7,015 bases of DNA, taken from assembly GCA_937927885.1 (NCBI GenBank), contig CALEZJ010000454.1, positions 1-7,015 on the forward strand, in the 5' to 3' direction. The notes under the pieces are model-generated. The model made no database searches and had not been told where the DNA came from. It worked only from the letters and a program-made list of their open reading frames with translations. Numbering within the stretch: position 1 is the stretch's first letter; each line of letters starts with the position of its first letter. Shown in pieces: positions 1 to 5,690 of this stretch. The translations under genes and the position numbers were made by a program. This stretch comes from an uncultured Paracoccaceae bacterium (lineage in GTDB: Bacteria; Pseudomonadota; Alphaproteobacteria; Rhodobacterales; Rhodobacteraceae).

Positions 1-476
1 ACGTGCGCCTGACGCGCCCCGACCTGCCCGGCCAGAACCTTGCCTCGACCTATGCGAGGATGCGGGCCGAGCGCGAGCGCGAGGCCGCCGACGAGATCGC
101 CCGCGGCGACGAGGCCGCACAGCGCGTCCGCGCAACCGCCGACCGGCAGGTGGTGGTCGAGGTCTCGGGGGCCCGGCGCGAAAGCGAGATCATCCGTGGT
201 CAGGCGGATGCCGAGCGCAACCGGATCTATGCCGAAGCCTTTGGCCGCGATCCGGAATTCTTCGCCTTCACCCGCTCGCTGACCTCGTATGAACGCGCGC
301 TGACCGGCGACAATGCGGCGATGGTCCTGAGCCCGGACAGCGATTTCTTCCGCTTCCTGCGTCAGGTCGATCCCGGCGGATCGGGTCAATCCGCACAGGG
401 CGAGGCGAACACCGCGGCGGCCGCCGCGGCGGCGTCGGCAGAACCGGCCGCACAACCCGCCGAACCGACCAACTGA
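1..476 (+). CDS. hflC: HflC, FtsH protease modulator (C-terminal part, 5' end outside window)
   Basis: This is the C-terminal part of HflC, the SPFH/band-7 protein that forms a membrane-anchored cage with HflK around the FtsH protease and modulates its access to substrates. The open frame runs in from the left edge (codon phase starts at base 3; the GTG there is an internal Val, not a start). Visible family hallmarks are a charged helical stretch (RMRAEREREAADEIARGDEA), a RATADRQV segment, the IIRGQADAERNRIYAEAFGRD segment split across the coiled coil, FFAFTRSLTSYERAL, and the near-terminal SPDSDFFRFLRQ, all of which line up with the E. coli HflC C-terminus as I know it. After that motif comes an unusual tail of about 37 residues, rich in Ala, Pro, Glu and Gln, longer than the short E. 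coli tail. hflK would be expected just upstream. A hairpin follows the stop closely. Confidence 0.95.
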   Translation, partial: VRLTRPDLPGQNLASTYARMRAEREREAADEIARGDEAAQRVRATADRQVVVEVSGARRESEIIRGQADAERNRIYAEAFGRDPEFFAFTRSLTSYERALTGDNAAMVLSPDSDFFRFLRQVDPGGSGQSAQGEANTAAAAAAASAEPAAQPAEPTN

Positions 477-483
477 TCCCCCG

Positions 484-511
484 TCGTGCCCCCCGTTCGC
501 GGGGGGCACGA
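484..511 (+). terminator. Hairpin with UUCG loop downstream of hflC
   Basis: A perfect 12-bp stem (484-495 paired with 500-511) closes a TTCG tetraloop (496-499), eight bases after the hflC stop codon. The stem is almost all G:C. Only a short T stretch follows (TTT at 516-518), so it is either a strong-stem terminator with a poor U tract or an mRNA 3'-end stabiliser. UUCG loops are exceptionally stable in RNA and common in bacterial terminators. It probably separates hflC transcripts from the next gene, which starts only 18 bases further on. Confidence 0.7.
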
Positions 512-529
512 AGCCTTTCGGATGGCCCC

Positions 530-967
530 ATGAACGACCCCCTCCCCCTCGAACCCGGCGAGCGAATCCTGGCCGAGTGGCGCCCCGACCGCGGGCGGTA
601 TTGGCGCGACCATGGCCTGATGGCGCTGGGTCTTATGGCGCTGGCGGCGGCGTTTCTGTTGCTGATCGGCTCGCCCTATCCGGCGATCGGGTCCCTGGGT
701 GCGATTCTGGCGGTGGCGGTGCGCGCCGCCTATCTGGCAAGCGAAACCCTGGCCCTGCACTGGGCGTTGACTGACCGGCGCGTGTTCCTGCCCGGCACAA
801 GGTCGGTCAACCTGTTGGAATTGCAGGTTATTCGCCCGCTTCTGGGGGATGTGCAGCTGATCACCAATGCGGGCAACAAGCATCTGCTGAAGCATCTGGC
901 CCAGCCCGCCGAGGTGGTGCGGCGCATCACCGAAGCCCGCGACCGCCGCGCCAAACGCCGCGACTGA
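530..967 (+). CDS. Small two-TM membrane protein with bacterial PH-like C-terminal half, function unknown
   Basis: A 145-residue protein. A soluble N-terminus of about 28 residues (containing LEPGERILAEWRPD) is followed by two hydrophobic segments at about residues 29-46 and 51-70. The C-terminal half (about 77-135) reads WALTDRRVFLPGTRSVNLLEL...GDVQLITNAGNKHLLKHLAQPAEVVRRI. The pattern of an ITDRR-like strand, a promoter-like 'NLLEL' strand and a final Pro-led helix resembles bacterial PH (bPH2/DUF304, YdbS/YdbT-type) domains; the assignment is by eye. The very C-terminus is basic (RDRRAKRRD). It would sit in the inner membrane with the PH-like part in the cytoplasm. The ATG at 530 has only a weak upstream purine stretch; no better start is in frame. 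Codon use matches its neighbours. The function is not known to me. Confidence 0.85.
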   Translation: MNDPLPLEPGERILAEWRPDRGRYWRDHGLMALGLMALAAAFLLLIGSPYPAIGSLGAILAVAVRAAYLASETLALHWALTDRRVFLPGTRSVNLLELQVIRPLLGDVQLITNAGNKHLLKHLAQPAEVVRRITEARDRRAKRRD

Positions 968-1041
968 GGGCATTGCCCGCCCGGCATTAACCGGATCGCA
1001 ACCGACTCAGGCCAGACTGGCGGGATCGATAGGGGAATCCC

Positions 1042-1287
1042 GTGCCGCTTCATCTTGTTCCTGTGCTTCTTGTGCTCGTCGCTCTGCTGGTCCGGCGGCC
1101 TCTGCCGGGCTGCGGGGCGATCTGCCCCGACCCCACGCTCGTGATCCAGCGCCCCATGCTTTGGACCCGGCGGCGCCTGCGCGCCTGCGCGCATGACAGG
1201 GTGACCGCCACCGGCCCCCCGTGGGCGGCACCGCCCTGGCCCGTGCTGCTGGCGCGACTTGGCAAGCCCGTCAAAGCCTGTCTATAA
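1042..1287 (+). CDS. Possible small protein of 81 residues, unrecognised
   Basis: An open frame starting with GTG, preceded by AGGGGA at 1031-1036 with a 5-base spacer, a good Shine-Dalgarno arrangement. The N-terminus is strongly hydrophobic (LHLVPVLLVLVALLV, residues 3-17) and followed at once by Arg-Arg, so it could be a membrane anchor or a signal-like segment; a Cys at residue 24 (PGCGAICPD) does not form a convincing lipobox. The rest is Pro/Arg/Trp rich with no domain I know. Against it: in its first 20 codons many end in T, unlike the neighbouring genes, and G+C-rich DNA gives such open frames by chance. Its TAA stop lies inside the -10 hexamer of the proposed promoter for the next gene. 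It may be a real small ORF, a leader, or nothing. Confidence 0.3.
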   Translation: MPLHLVPVLLVLVALLVRRPLPGCGAICPDPTLVIQRPMLWTRRRLRACAHDRVTATGPPWAAPPWPVLLARLGKPVKACL

Positions 1288-1288
1288 G
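1259..1288 (+). promoter_or_regulatory. Candidate promoter for the dihydroorotase-family gene and plsY
   Basis: TTGGCA (1259-1264) and TATAAG (1283-1288) are separated by 18 bases, each matching its sigma-70 consensus hexamer at 5 or 4 of 6 positions. Initiation would fall near 1295, giving a leader of about 45 bases before the TTG start at 1339, with GGAGG (1329-1333) five bases from the start. It is the best promoter-like match I see in the interval upstream of this gene. Predicted by eye only. Confidence 0.45.
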
Positions 1289-1338
1289 CCCGCTCACCCG
1301 GCGCCCGGAACCCGTCCGGCACCAGAACGGAGGCGGTC

Positions 1339-2622
1339 TTGTCCCTGTATGTCACCAATGCCCGGCTGATCGACCCCGAGGCCGGAACGGATGCGCCGGG
1401 CAGTCTCTGGATTGCCGACGGCAGGATCGCGGCGCTGAACCCTGCCGGACCCGTGCCACCGGGCGCCACGGTGGTCGACGCCCGCGGGCGCTGCCTGGCC
1501 CCCGGGCTGGTGGATTGGGGCGTGCATGTGGGCGAACCCGGCGCGCGGCACAAGGAAAGCTATCGCACCGCCGGGCTGGCGGCGGCGGCGGGCGGGGTGA
1601 CCACGTTCATCACCCGGCCTGACACCCATCCGGCGACCGACACGCCCGAGGCGCTGGACTTCCTGCGCCGCCGCGCCGGCAGCGAATCGCTGGTCAACGT
1701 GCGCCACATGGCCGCCCTGACCCGCGAGCGCGCCGGGCGCGAGATGGCCGAGATCGGCTTTCTGCTGGATGCGGGCGCGGTGGCCTTTACCGATGGCGAC
1801 CATGTGGTGCGCGACACCAGGGTCTTTGCCCGCTGCCTGACCTATGCGCGCAGCCTTGGCGCGCTGGTCGTCGGCCATCCGCAGGACCCGGGCCTTTCCG
1901 CCGGTGCCGCGGTGACCTCGGGCAAGTTCGCCTCGCTGCGCGGGTTGCCCGGCGTCTCGCCAATGGCCGAGCGCATGGCCTTTGACCGCGACATGGCACT
2001 GATCGAGATGACGGGCGCGCGCTATCATGCCGACCAGATCACCTGCGCGCGCACCCTGCCCGCGCTGGAGCGCGCCAAGGCCAACGGGCTCGATGTCACC
2101 GCCGGGGTATCGATCCACCACCTGACGCTCAATGACCTCGATGTCGGGGATTACCGCACCTTCTTCAAGCTGACCCCGCCCCTGCGGTCCGAGGATGACC
2201 GGCTGGCGGTGGTTCAGGCCGTCGCGGACGGGCTGATCGATGTGATCGGCTCGATGCACACGCCGCAGGACGAAGAGTCCAAACGCCTGCCCTTCGAGGA
2301 AGCCGCCCCCGGCGCCATCGGGCTGGAGACGCTGCTGCCGGCCGCGATGCGCCTCTACCATGCCGGGCATCTGTCGCTGCCGCAATTGTGGCGCGCCATG
2401 GCGCTGAACCCGGCGCGGCGACTTGGGCTGGACTGCGGTCGCCTGAGCGTGGGCGCGCCTGCCGACCTGGTCCTGTTCGATCCCGACGCCCCCTTCATCC
2501 TCGACCGCAGCACGCTGCGATCGAAGTCGCGCAACTCGCCCTTTGACGGCGCGCGGCTGCAGGGTAAGGTCTGGGCCACCTTTGTCGCCGGAAAACCGGT
2601 GTATCAACGCGAGGCCCCATGA
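1339..2622 (+). CDS. pyrC: Dihydroorotase-family protein, probably catalytically inactive (PyrX/PyrC'-like)
   Basis: A 427-residue amidohydrolase-fold protein of full type I dihydroorotase length; databases would usually call it dihydroorotase. Start is TTG at 1339, chosen because GGAGG (1329-1333) lies five bases upstream and the protein begins with the expected strand ([15 protein letters not shown]). Key residues are altered. The metal motif DxHxHxREPG reads [10 protein letters not shown] (59-68): the first His is Gly61 and the substrate Arg is Gly65. The MPNT substrate-Asn motif reads RPDT (93-96). The metal His of the HVST motif is Gln233 (HADQIT, 230-235). The catalytic Asp of TDHAPH is Met306 (SMHTPQ, 305-310). 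His63, Asp152, His180 and His260/261 remain. In Pseudomonas an inactive homologue, PyrC', is needed to assemble aspartate transcarbamoylase with PyrB; a similar role is inferred here, though pyrB is not in the window. The stop overlaps the plsY start (ATGA). Confidence 0.93.
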   Translation: MSLYVTNARLIDPEAGTDAPGSLWIADGRIAALNPAGPVPPGATVVDARGRCLAPGLVDWGVHVGEPGARHKESYRTAGLAAAAGGVTTFITRPDTHPATDTPEALDFLRRRAGSESLVNVRHMAALTRERAGREMAEIGFLLDAGAVAFTDGDHVVRDTRVFARCLTYARSLGALVVGHPQDPGLSAGAAVTSGKFASLRGLPGVSPMAERMAFDRDMALIEMTGARYHADQITCARTLPALERAKANGLDVTAGVSIHHLTLNDLDVGDYRTFFKLTPPLRSEDDRLAVVQAVADGLIDVIGSMHTPQDEESKRLPFEEAAPGAIGLETLLPAAMRLYHAGHLSLPQLWRAMALNPARRLGLDCGRLSVGAPADLVLFDPDAPFILDRSTLRSKSRNSPFDGARLQGKVWATFVAGKPVYQREAP

Positions 2623-3230
2623 GCGTCCTGCCGCCCCTGACCACCGATCCCTGGCTGCTGATCCTGATCGGGATCGGCGCCTATCTCCTGGGGTCGATCC
2701 CCTTTGGCGTGCTGGTCACCCGCCTTCTGGGGCTTGGCGATCTGCGCAGCATCGGCTCGGGCAATATCGGCGCCACCAATGTGCTGCGCACCGGCAACAA
2801 GGGCGCCGCTCTGGCGACGCTGGTGCTGGATGCCGGCAAGGGGGCGGTCGCGGTGCTGATCGCGCGCGCCGTCGCCGGCAATGACGCGGCGCAACTGGCG
2901 GCTTTCGCCAGTTTCCTCGGACATCTGTTTCCGGTCTGGCTGAAGTTTCGCGGCGGCAAGGGGGTTGCGACCTTCTTCGGAACGCTCCTCGCGCTGGCCT
3001 GGCCCATCGGCCTGACCACCTGCGCGGCCTGGGTGGTGCTGGTGCTGGCGACGCGGATCTCGTCCGCCTCGGCTCTGGGCGCCTCGCTGGCGGTGCCGCT
3101 GTTCCTGTGGATGTATGGTCCGCAGTCAATGATCGCGCTGGCCTTTGCCCTGGCGGCGCTGGTCTGGCTGCGCCACGGCGCCAACATCCGCCGCCTGCTG
3201 AACGGGACCGAACCCCGGATCGGCGTCTGA
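2619..3230 (+). CDS. plsY: PlsY, acyl-phosphate:glycerol-3-phosphate acyltransferase
   Basis: An integral inner-membrane enzyme of 203 residues that transfers an acyl group from acyl-phosphate (made by PlsX) to the sn-1 position of glycerol-3-phosphate, the first step of phospholipid synthesis. All three family motifs are visible: GSIPFG (25-30) through [12 protein letters not shown] (46-57); [18 protein letters not shown] (101-118); and [14 protein letters not shown] (185-198). Hydrophobic segments at about 12-34, 62-85, 93-108, 118-145 and 152-183 fit the usual multi-pass topology, and the length is normal. The ATG at 2619 overlaps the preceding stop (ATGA), with GAGG at 2611-2614 as ribosome binding site, so translation is probably coupled to the dihydroorotase-family gene. 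It ends 99 bases before the convergent regulator gene. Confidence 0.97.
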   Translation: MSVLPPLTTDPWLLILIGIGAYLLGSIPFGVLVTRLLGLGDLRSIGSGNIGATNVLRTGNKGAALATLVLDAGKGAVAVLIARAVAGNDAAQLAAFASFLGHLFPVWLKFRGGKGVATFFGTLLALAWPIGLTTCAAWVVLVLATRISSASALGASLAVPLFLWMYGPQSMIALAFALAALVWLRHGANIRRLLNGTEPRIGV

Positions 3231-3329
3231 GCCTGCCACGGTCATCCGAAGTCACGAAACAGGTTCCAACCCGGTGTTTCCGCGTGTCGAGAAGCTCGGA
3301 ACCGGTTCGCGCTTGCGCGCGCCATGCGT
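3231..3329. other. Convergent intergenic spacer with inverted repeats
   Basis: This spacer lies between the stops of plsY (+) and the TetR gene (-). It contains GGTTCC (3262-3267) facing GGAACC (3298-3303), a perfect 10-bp palindrome GAACCGGTTC (3299-3308), a small hairpin CGAG-AAG-CTCG (3288-3298), and CGCG-CTTG-CGCG (3308-3319). None is followed by a convincing T tract on either strand, so a bidirectional terminator is possible but not shown. Confidence 0.4.
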
Positions 3330-3923
3330 CTAGCCCGTCACCCCGTCCAGCCCTTTCAGGATCAGCGCCGTTGCGATGTCGGCGTAATCCTCGCGGGTTA
3401 CAGGGCCCCCGTCGCGAAACCACATGTAGACCCAGTTCAGCATGCCAAACAACGACATGGTGACCGGCATCAAGAGGGGCGGCTCCAGCCCCGGGTGCAA
3501 CTGGCGCAGCACCGCCGAGAACCGCCGCACGATCCGCCGCTCGATGGCGTGGATCGCCTCTTTCTGGTCATTGGGCAGTGTCGGCGTGCCGTTGAGCTGG
3601 ACCTTGTGGCAATTGTCGGCGTCGCGGTAGGTCTCGAGCACCGCGCCGATCAGCGCGCGAAGCCGCTGGTCGGGCGGCAGTGCGGGGCTGTCGGCGGCCT
3701 CGACAGCCAGATCCAGATCGGTCAGGTGGGTGCGGATGATGTCGAAGATCAGCGCGTCCTTGCCCGGATAATAGTGATAGAGCAACGCCTTGGACACCTG
3801 GGCCTGCTGTGCGATCTGCGCCATCGAAGCCTTGTCCATCCCCTGCTCGGCCAGCACCGCGGCGGCGCTGGCCAGAATGGCGCGTTGCTTGTCCTCGAAA
3901 TCGGCGGCACGGGTGCGGGCCAT
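3330..3923 (-). CDS. paaR: TetR-family regulator of the phenylacetate operon (PaaR-like)
   Basis: A 197-residue TetR-family repressor. The N-terminal three-helix DNA-binding domain spans about residues 10-57, with the helix-turn-helix at about 33-52 (SMAQIAQQAQVSKALLYHYY) followed by the typical PGKDALIFDII. The C-terminal ligand domain has FGMLNWVYMWFRDGGPVT (159-176), a pattern common in TetR regulators of CoA-thioester pathways. It is the last gene of the paa cluster, 24 bases after paaK, with AGGAG seven bases before its ATG. The position suggests that it represses the operon, including itself, and that phenylacetyl-CoA relieves repression, as known for PaaR of several bacteria. The effector and the name are inferred from context. 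A candidate operator lies at 6519-6534. Confidence 0.88.
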   Translation of the reverse strand: MARTRAADFEDKQRAILASAAAVLAEQGMDKASMAQIAQQAQVSKALLYHYYPGKDALIFDIIRTHLTDLDLAVEAADSPALPPDQRLRALIGAVLETYRDADNCHKVQLNGTPTLPNDQKEAIHAIERRIVRRFSAVLRQLHPGLEPPLLMPVTMSLFGMLNWVYMWFRDGGPVTREDYADIATALILKGLDGVTG

Positions 3924-3947
3924 GGCGGGCTCCTGTCTGGGCGGGGG

Positions 3948-5258
3948 TCAGCCCTTGGGCCGGTTGTCGACGACCCTCTTGGCCTTGCCGTCGGAGCGCG
4001 GCGCGCCACCGGGAAGGTGCACGACGATGCGGGTCGACACACCGACCACCGACTTGATGTGATGCGCAAGTTCGCGCGCCGAGGCCTTGCGCCCCTCGTC
4101 CGAGGCGGCGGCGGCGGTGGTTTCGGCATGCACGACCATCTCGTCCATGCGCCCGTCGCGCGTGAGTTCGATCTGGAAATGCGGCGCAAGGCCCGCGCAT
4201 TTCAGGATCTGTTCCTCGATCTGGGTCGGAAAGACATTGACCCCGCGCAGAATGATCATGTCGTCGGAGCGGCCGGTGATCTTTTCCATCCGCCGCATCG
4301 ACCGCGCCGTGCCAGGCAAAAGCCGCGTCAGGTCGCGGGTGCGATAGCGGATGATCGGCAGGCCTTCCTTGGTCAGCGTGGTAAAGACCAGTTCGCCCAT
4401 CTCGCCATCGGAAACCGGCTGGCCGGTTTCGGGGTTGATGATCTCGGGATAGAAATGGTCCTCCCAGATGTGCAGCCCGTCCTTGGTTTCCACGCATTCG
4501 TTGGCGACGCCCGGCCCCATCACCTCGGAAAGACCATAGATATCAACGGCATGCATGTCAAAGGCATCCTCGATCTCGCGGCGCATGGCGTTGGTCCAGG
4601 GCTCGGCGCCAAAGATGCCGACAGCCAGCGAGCTTTCGCGCGGGTCCAACCCCTGGCGGCGGAACTCATCGAGGATCGACAGCATGTAGCTGGGCGTCAC
4701 CATGATGACACGCGGTTTGAAGTCGGTGATCAGCGTGACCTGCCGTTCGGTCATCCCGCCCGAAATCGGCACCACGGTGCAGCCCAGCCGCTCGGCCCCG
4801 TAATGGGCGCCAAGGCCGCCGGTGAACAGGCCATAGCCATAGGCGACATGCACGATGTCGCCCGCGCGCCCGCCCGAGGCCCGGATCGACCGCGCGGCCA
4901 GCCCCGCCCAGGTGTCAATGTCGCGCGCGGTATAGCCGACGACAGTCGGCTTGCCCGTGGTGCCCGACGAGGCATGGATACGCGCGATGGATTCACGCGG
5001 CACGGCAAACATGCCAAAAGGATAGGTGTCGCGCAGGTCACTTTTTGTGGTGAAGGGGAATTTCGCGAGGTCAGCCAAGGATTTGAGGTCATCGGGATGG
5101 ACCCCATGCGCGTCGAACCGGGCCCGGTAAAAGGGCGAGTTCTGGTAGGCGTGGCGCAGCGACCATTGCATCCGCGCCAGTTGCAGCGCCGCGATTTCAT
5201 CGCGCGAGGCGGTTTCGATCGGCTCCAGATCGCCGGGACGGGGCGAGAGGTCTTCCAT
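3948..5258 (-). CDS. paaK: PaaK, phenylacetate-CoA ligase
   Basis: A 436-residue adenylate-forming enzyme converting phenylacetate, ATP and CoA to phenylacetyl-CoA, AMP and pyrophosphate, the entry step of aerobic phenylacetate breakdown in the cytoplasm. Visible motifs are the phosphate-binding loop SSGTTGKPT (97-105), FGAEPW (216-221), DIYGLSEVMGPG (239-250), YRTRD (305-309), and the hinge region GRSDDMIILRGVNVFPTQIE (329-348). A GKAKRV lysine motif sits at the C-terminus (424-429), where the adenylation lysine is expected. Its length is normal for PaaK. The initial residues RMQWSLRHAYQNSPFYR (29-45) are typical of the family's N-terminus. The ATG lies three bases after the paaI stop, and its AGGAG ribosome site lies within the last codons of paaI. 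All key motifs look intact. Confidence 0.97.
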   Translation of the reverse strand: MEDLSPRPGDLEPIETASRDEIAALQLARMQWSLRHAYQNSPFYRARFDAHGVHPDDLKSLADLAKFPFTTKSDLRDTYPFGMFAVPRESIARIHASSGTTGKPTVVGYTARDIDTWAGLAARSIRASGGRAGDIVHVAYGYGLFTGGLGAHYGAERLGCTVVPISGGMTERQVTLITDFKPRVIMVTPSYMLSILDEFRRQGLDPRESSLAVGIFGAEPWTNAMRREIEDAFDMHAVDIYGLSEVMGPGVANECVETKDGLHIWEDHFYPEIINPETGQPVSDGEMGELVFTTLTKEGLPIIRYRTRDLTRLLPGTARSMRRMEKITGRSDDMIILRGVNVFPTQIEEQILKCAGLAPHFQIELTRDGRMDEMVVHAETTAAAASDEGRKASARELAHHIKSVVGVSTRIVVHLPGGAPRSDGKAKRVVDNRPKG

Positions 5259-5261
5259 GGC

Positions 5262-5690
5262 TCACTCCTGCGGAAAATGGGTGCCCTTGACGGTGCGCGA
5301 ATGGCCGCGAAACTCGGCCACGGTGGCGCCGTGCTGGTTGGTGACGCGCACGTCATACAGACCGCCGCGCCCCTGTCGGTGGATTTCGCGTGCCGCGGCG
5401 GTCAGCACATCGCCTTCGAAAGCCGGGGCAAGGAAGCTGATCTGCGCGATCTGCGCCACGGTGCGCTGGTTGTAGGTGTTGCAGGCAAAGGCAAAGGCGC
5501 TGTCGGCAAGCGTGAACAGAAATCCGCCGTGGCAGGTTTTGTGCCCGTTGGTCATCTCGGCCCGAACCGTCATGTTCAGCGTCGCCTGGCCGGGCGCGAC
5601 AGCAACCAGCGCCATCCCCAGATGTTGCGAGGCCTGGTCGCCGTCCCACATGGACCGGGCGCTGGCGCGGGCAATCTCGTCATCGGTCAT
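5262..5690 (-). CDS. paaI: PaaI, hot-dog-fold hydroxyphenylacetyl-CoA thioesterase
   Basis: A 142-residue hot-dog-fold thioesterase. PaaI hydrolyses phenylacetyl-CoA-type thioesters that stall in the pathway, releasing CoA. The diagnostic block is NGHKTCHGGFLFTLADSAFA (48-67), with the HGG turn at 54-56 and the catalytic Asp at residue 63, very close to the corresponding E. coli PaaI region. The C-terminal strands (AQISFLAPAFEGDVLTA, about 82-98) are also typical. The start was placed at the ATG on bases 5690-5688, which shares one base with the paaG stop (TGATG), because this gives the normal family length; the frame stays open far upstream to 6035, but that part is antisense-like shadow overlapping paaG. 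Translation by termination-reinitiation from paaG is likely. Confidence 0.95.
   Translation of the reverse strand: MTDDEIARASARSMWDGDQASQHLGMALVAVAPGQATLNMTVRAEMTNGHKTCHGGFLFTLADSAFAFACNTYNQRTVAQIAQISFLAPAFEGDVLTAAAREIHRQGRGGLYDVRVTNQHGATVAEFRGHSRTVKGTHFPQE

Larger units (their letters stand above)
968..1338. other. 371-base interval between the PH-like gene and the dihydroorotase-family gene
   Basis: No gene can be assigned with certainty here. It holds a possible small ORF (1042-1287), two adjacent small hairpins (stem 1092-1096/1104-1108, and the perfect 6-bp stem 1113-1118/1124-1129 with a GATCT loop) without a U tract, a direct tandem duplication of the octamer GCGCCTGC (1173-1188), and a candidate sigma-70 type promoter for the downstream operon (1259-1288). 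No tRNA-like fold was recognised. Confidence 0.6.

Noticed and set aside
767..778. TTGACTGACCGG, identical to 12 bases of the paa promoter-operator region read on its minus strand.
   Set aside because: It lies inside the coding sequence of the PH-like protein, lacks the second half of the palindrome, and has no promoter context; taken as chance.
1113..1129. The 6-bp perfect hairpin as a terminator or pyr attenuator.
   Set aside because: No T tract follows and no alternative antiterminator pairing or pyrimidine-rich leader signal was found.
1294..2607. A 437-codon open frame on the - strand antisense to the dihydroorotase-family gene.
   Set aside because: Same shadow effect; no recognisable domain, and the opposite strand encodes a clear homologue of known length.
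1339..2622. The possibility that the missing catalytic residues reflect a sequencing error or pseudogene.
   Set aside because: The frame is uninterrupted, the changed positions are single clean substitutions in otherwise well-conserved context, and codon use is normal; a decaying gene would not look like this.
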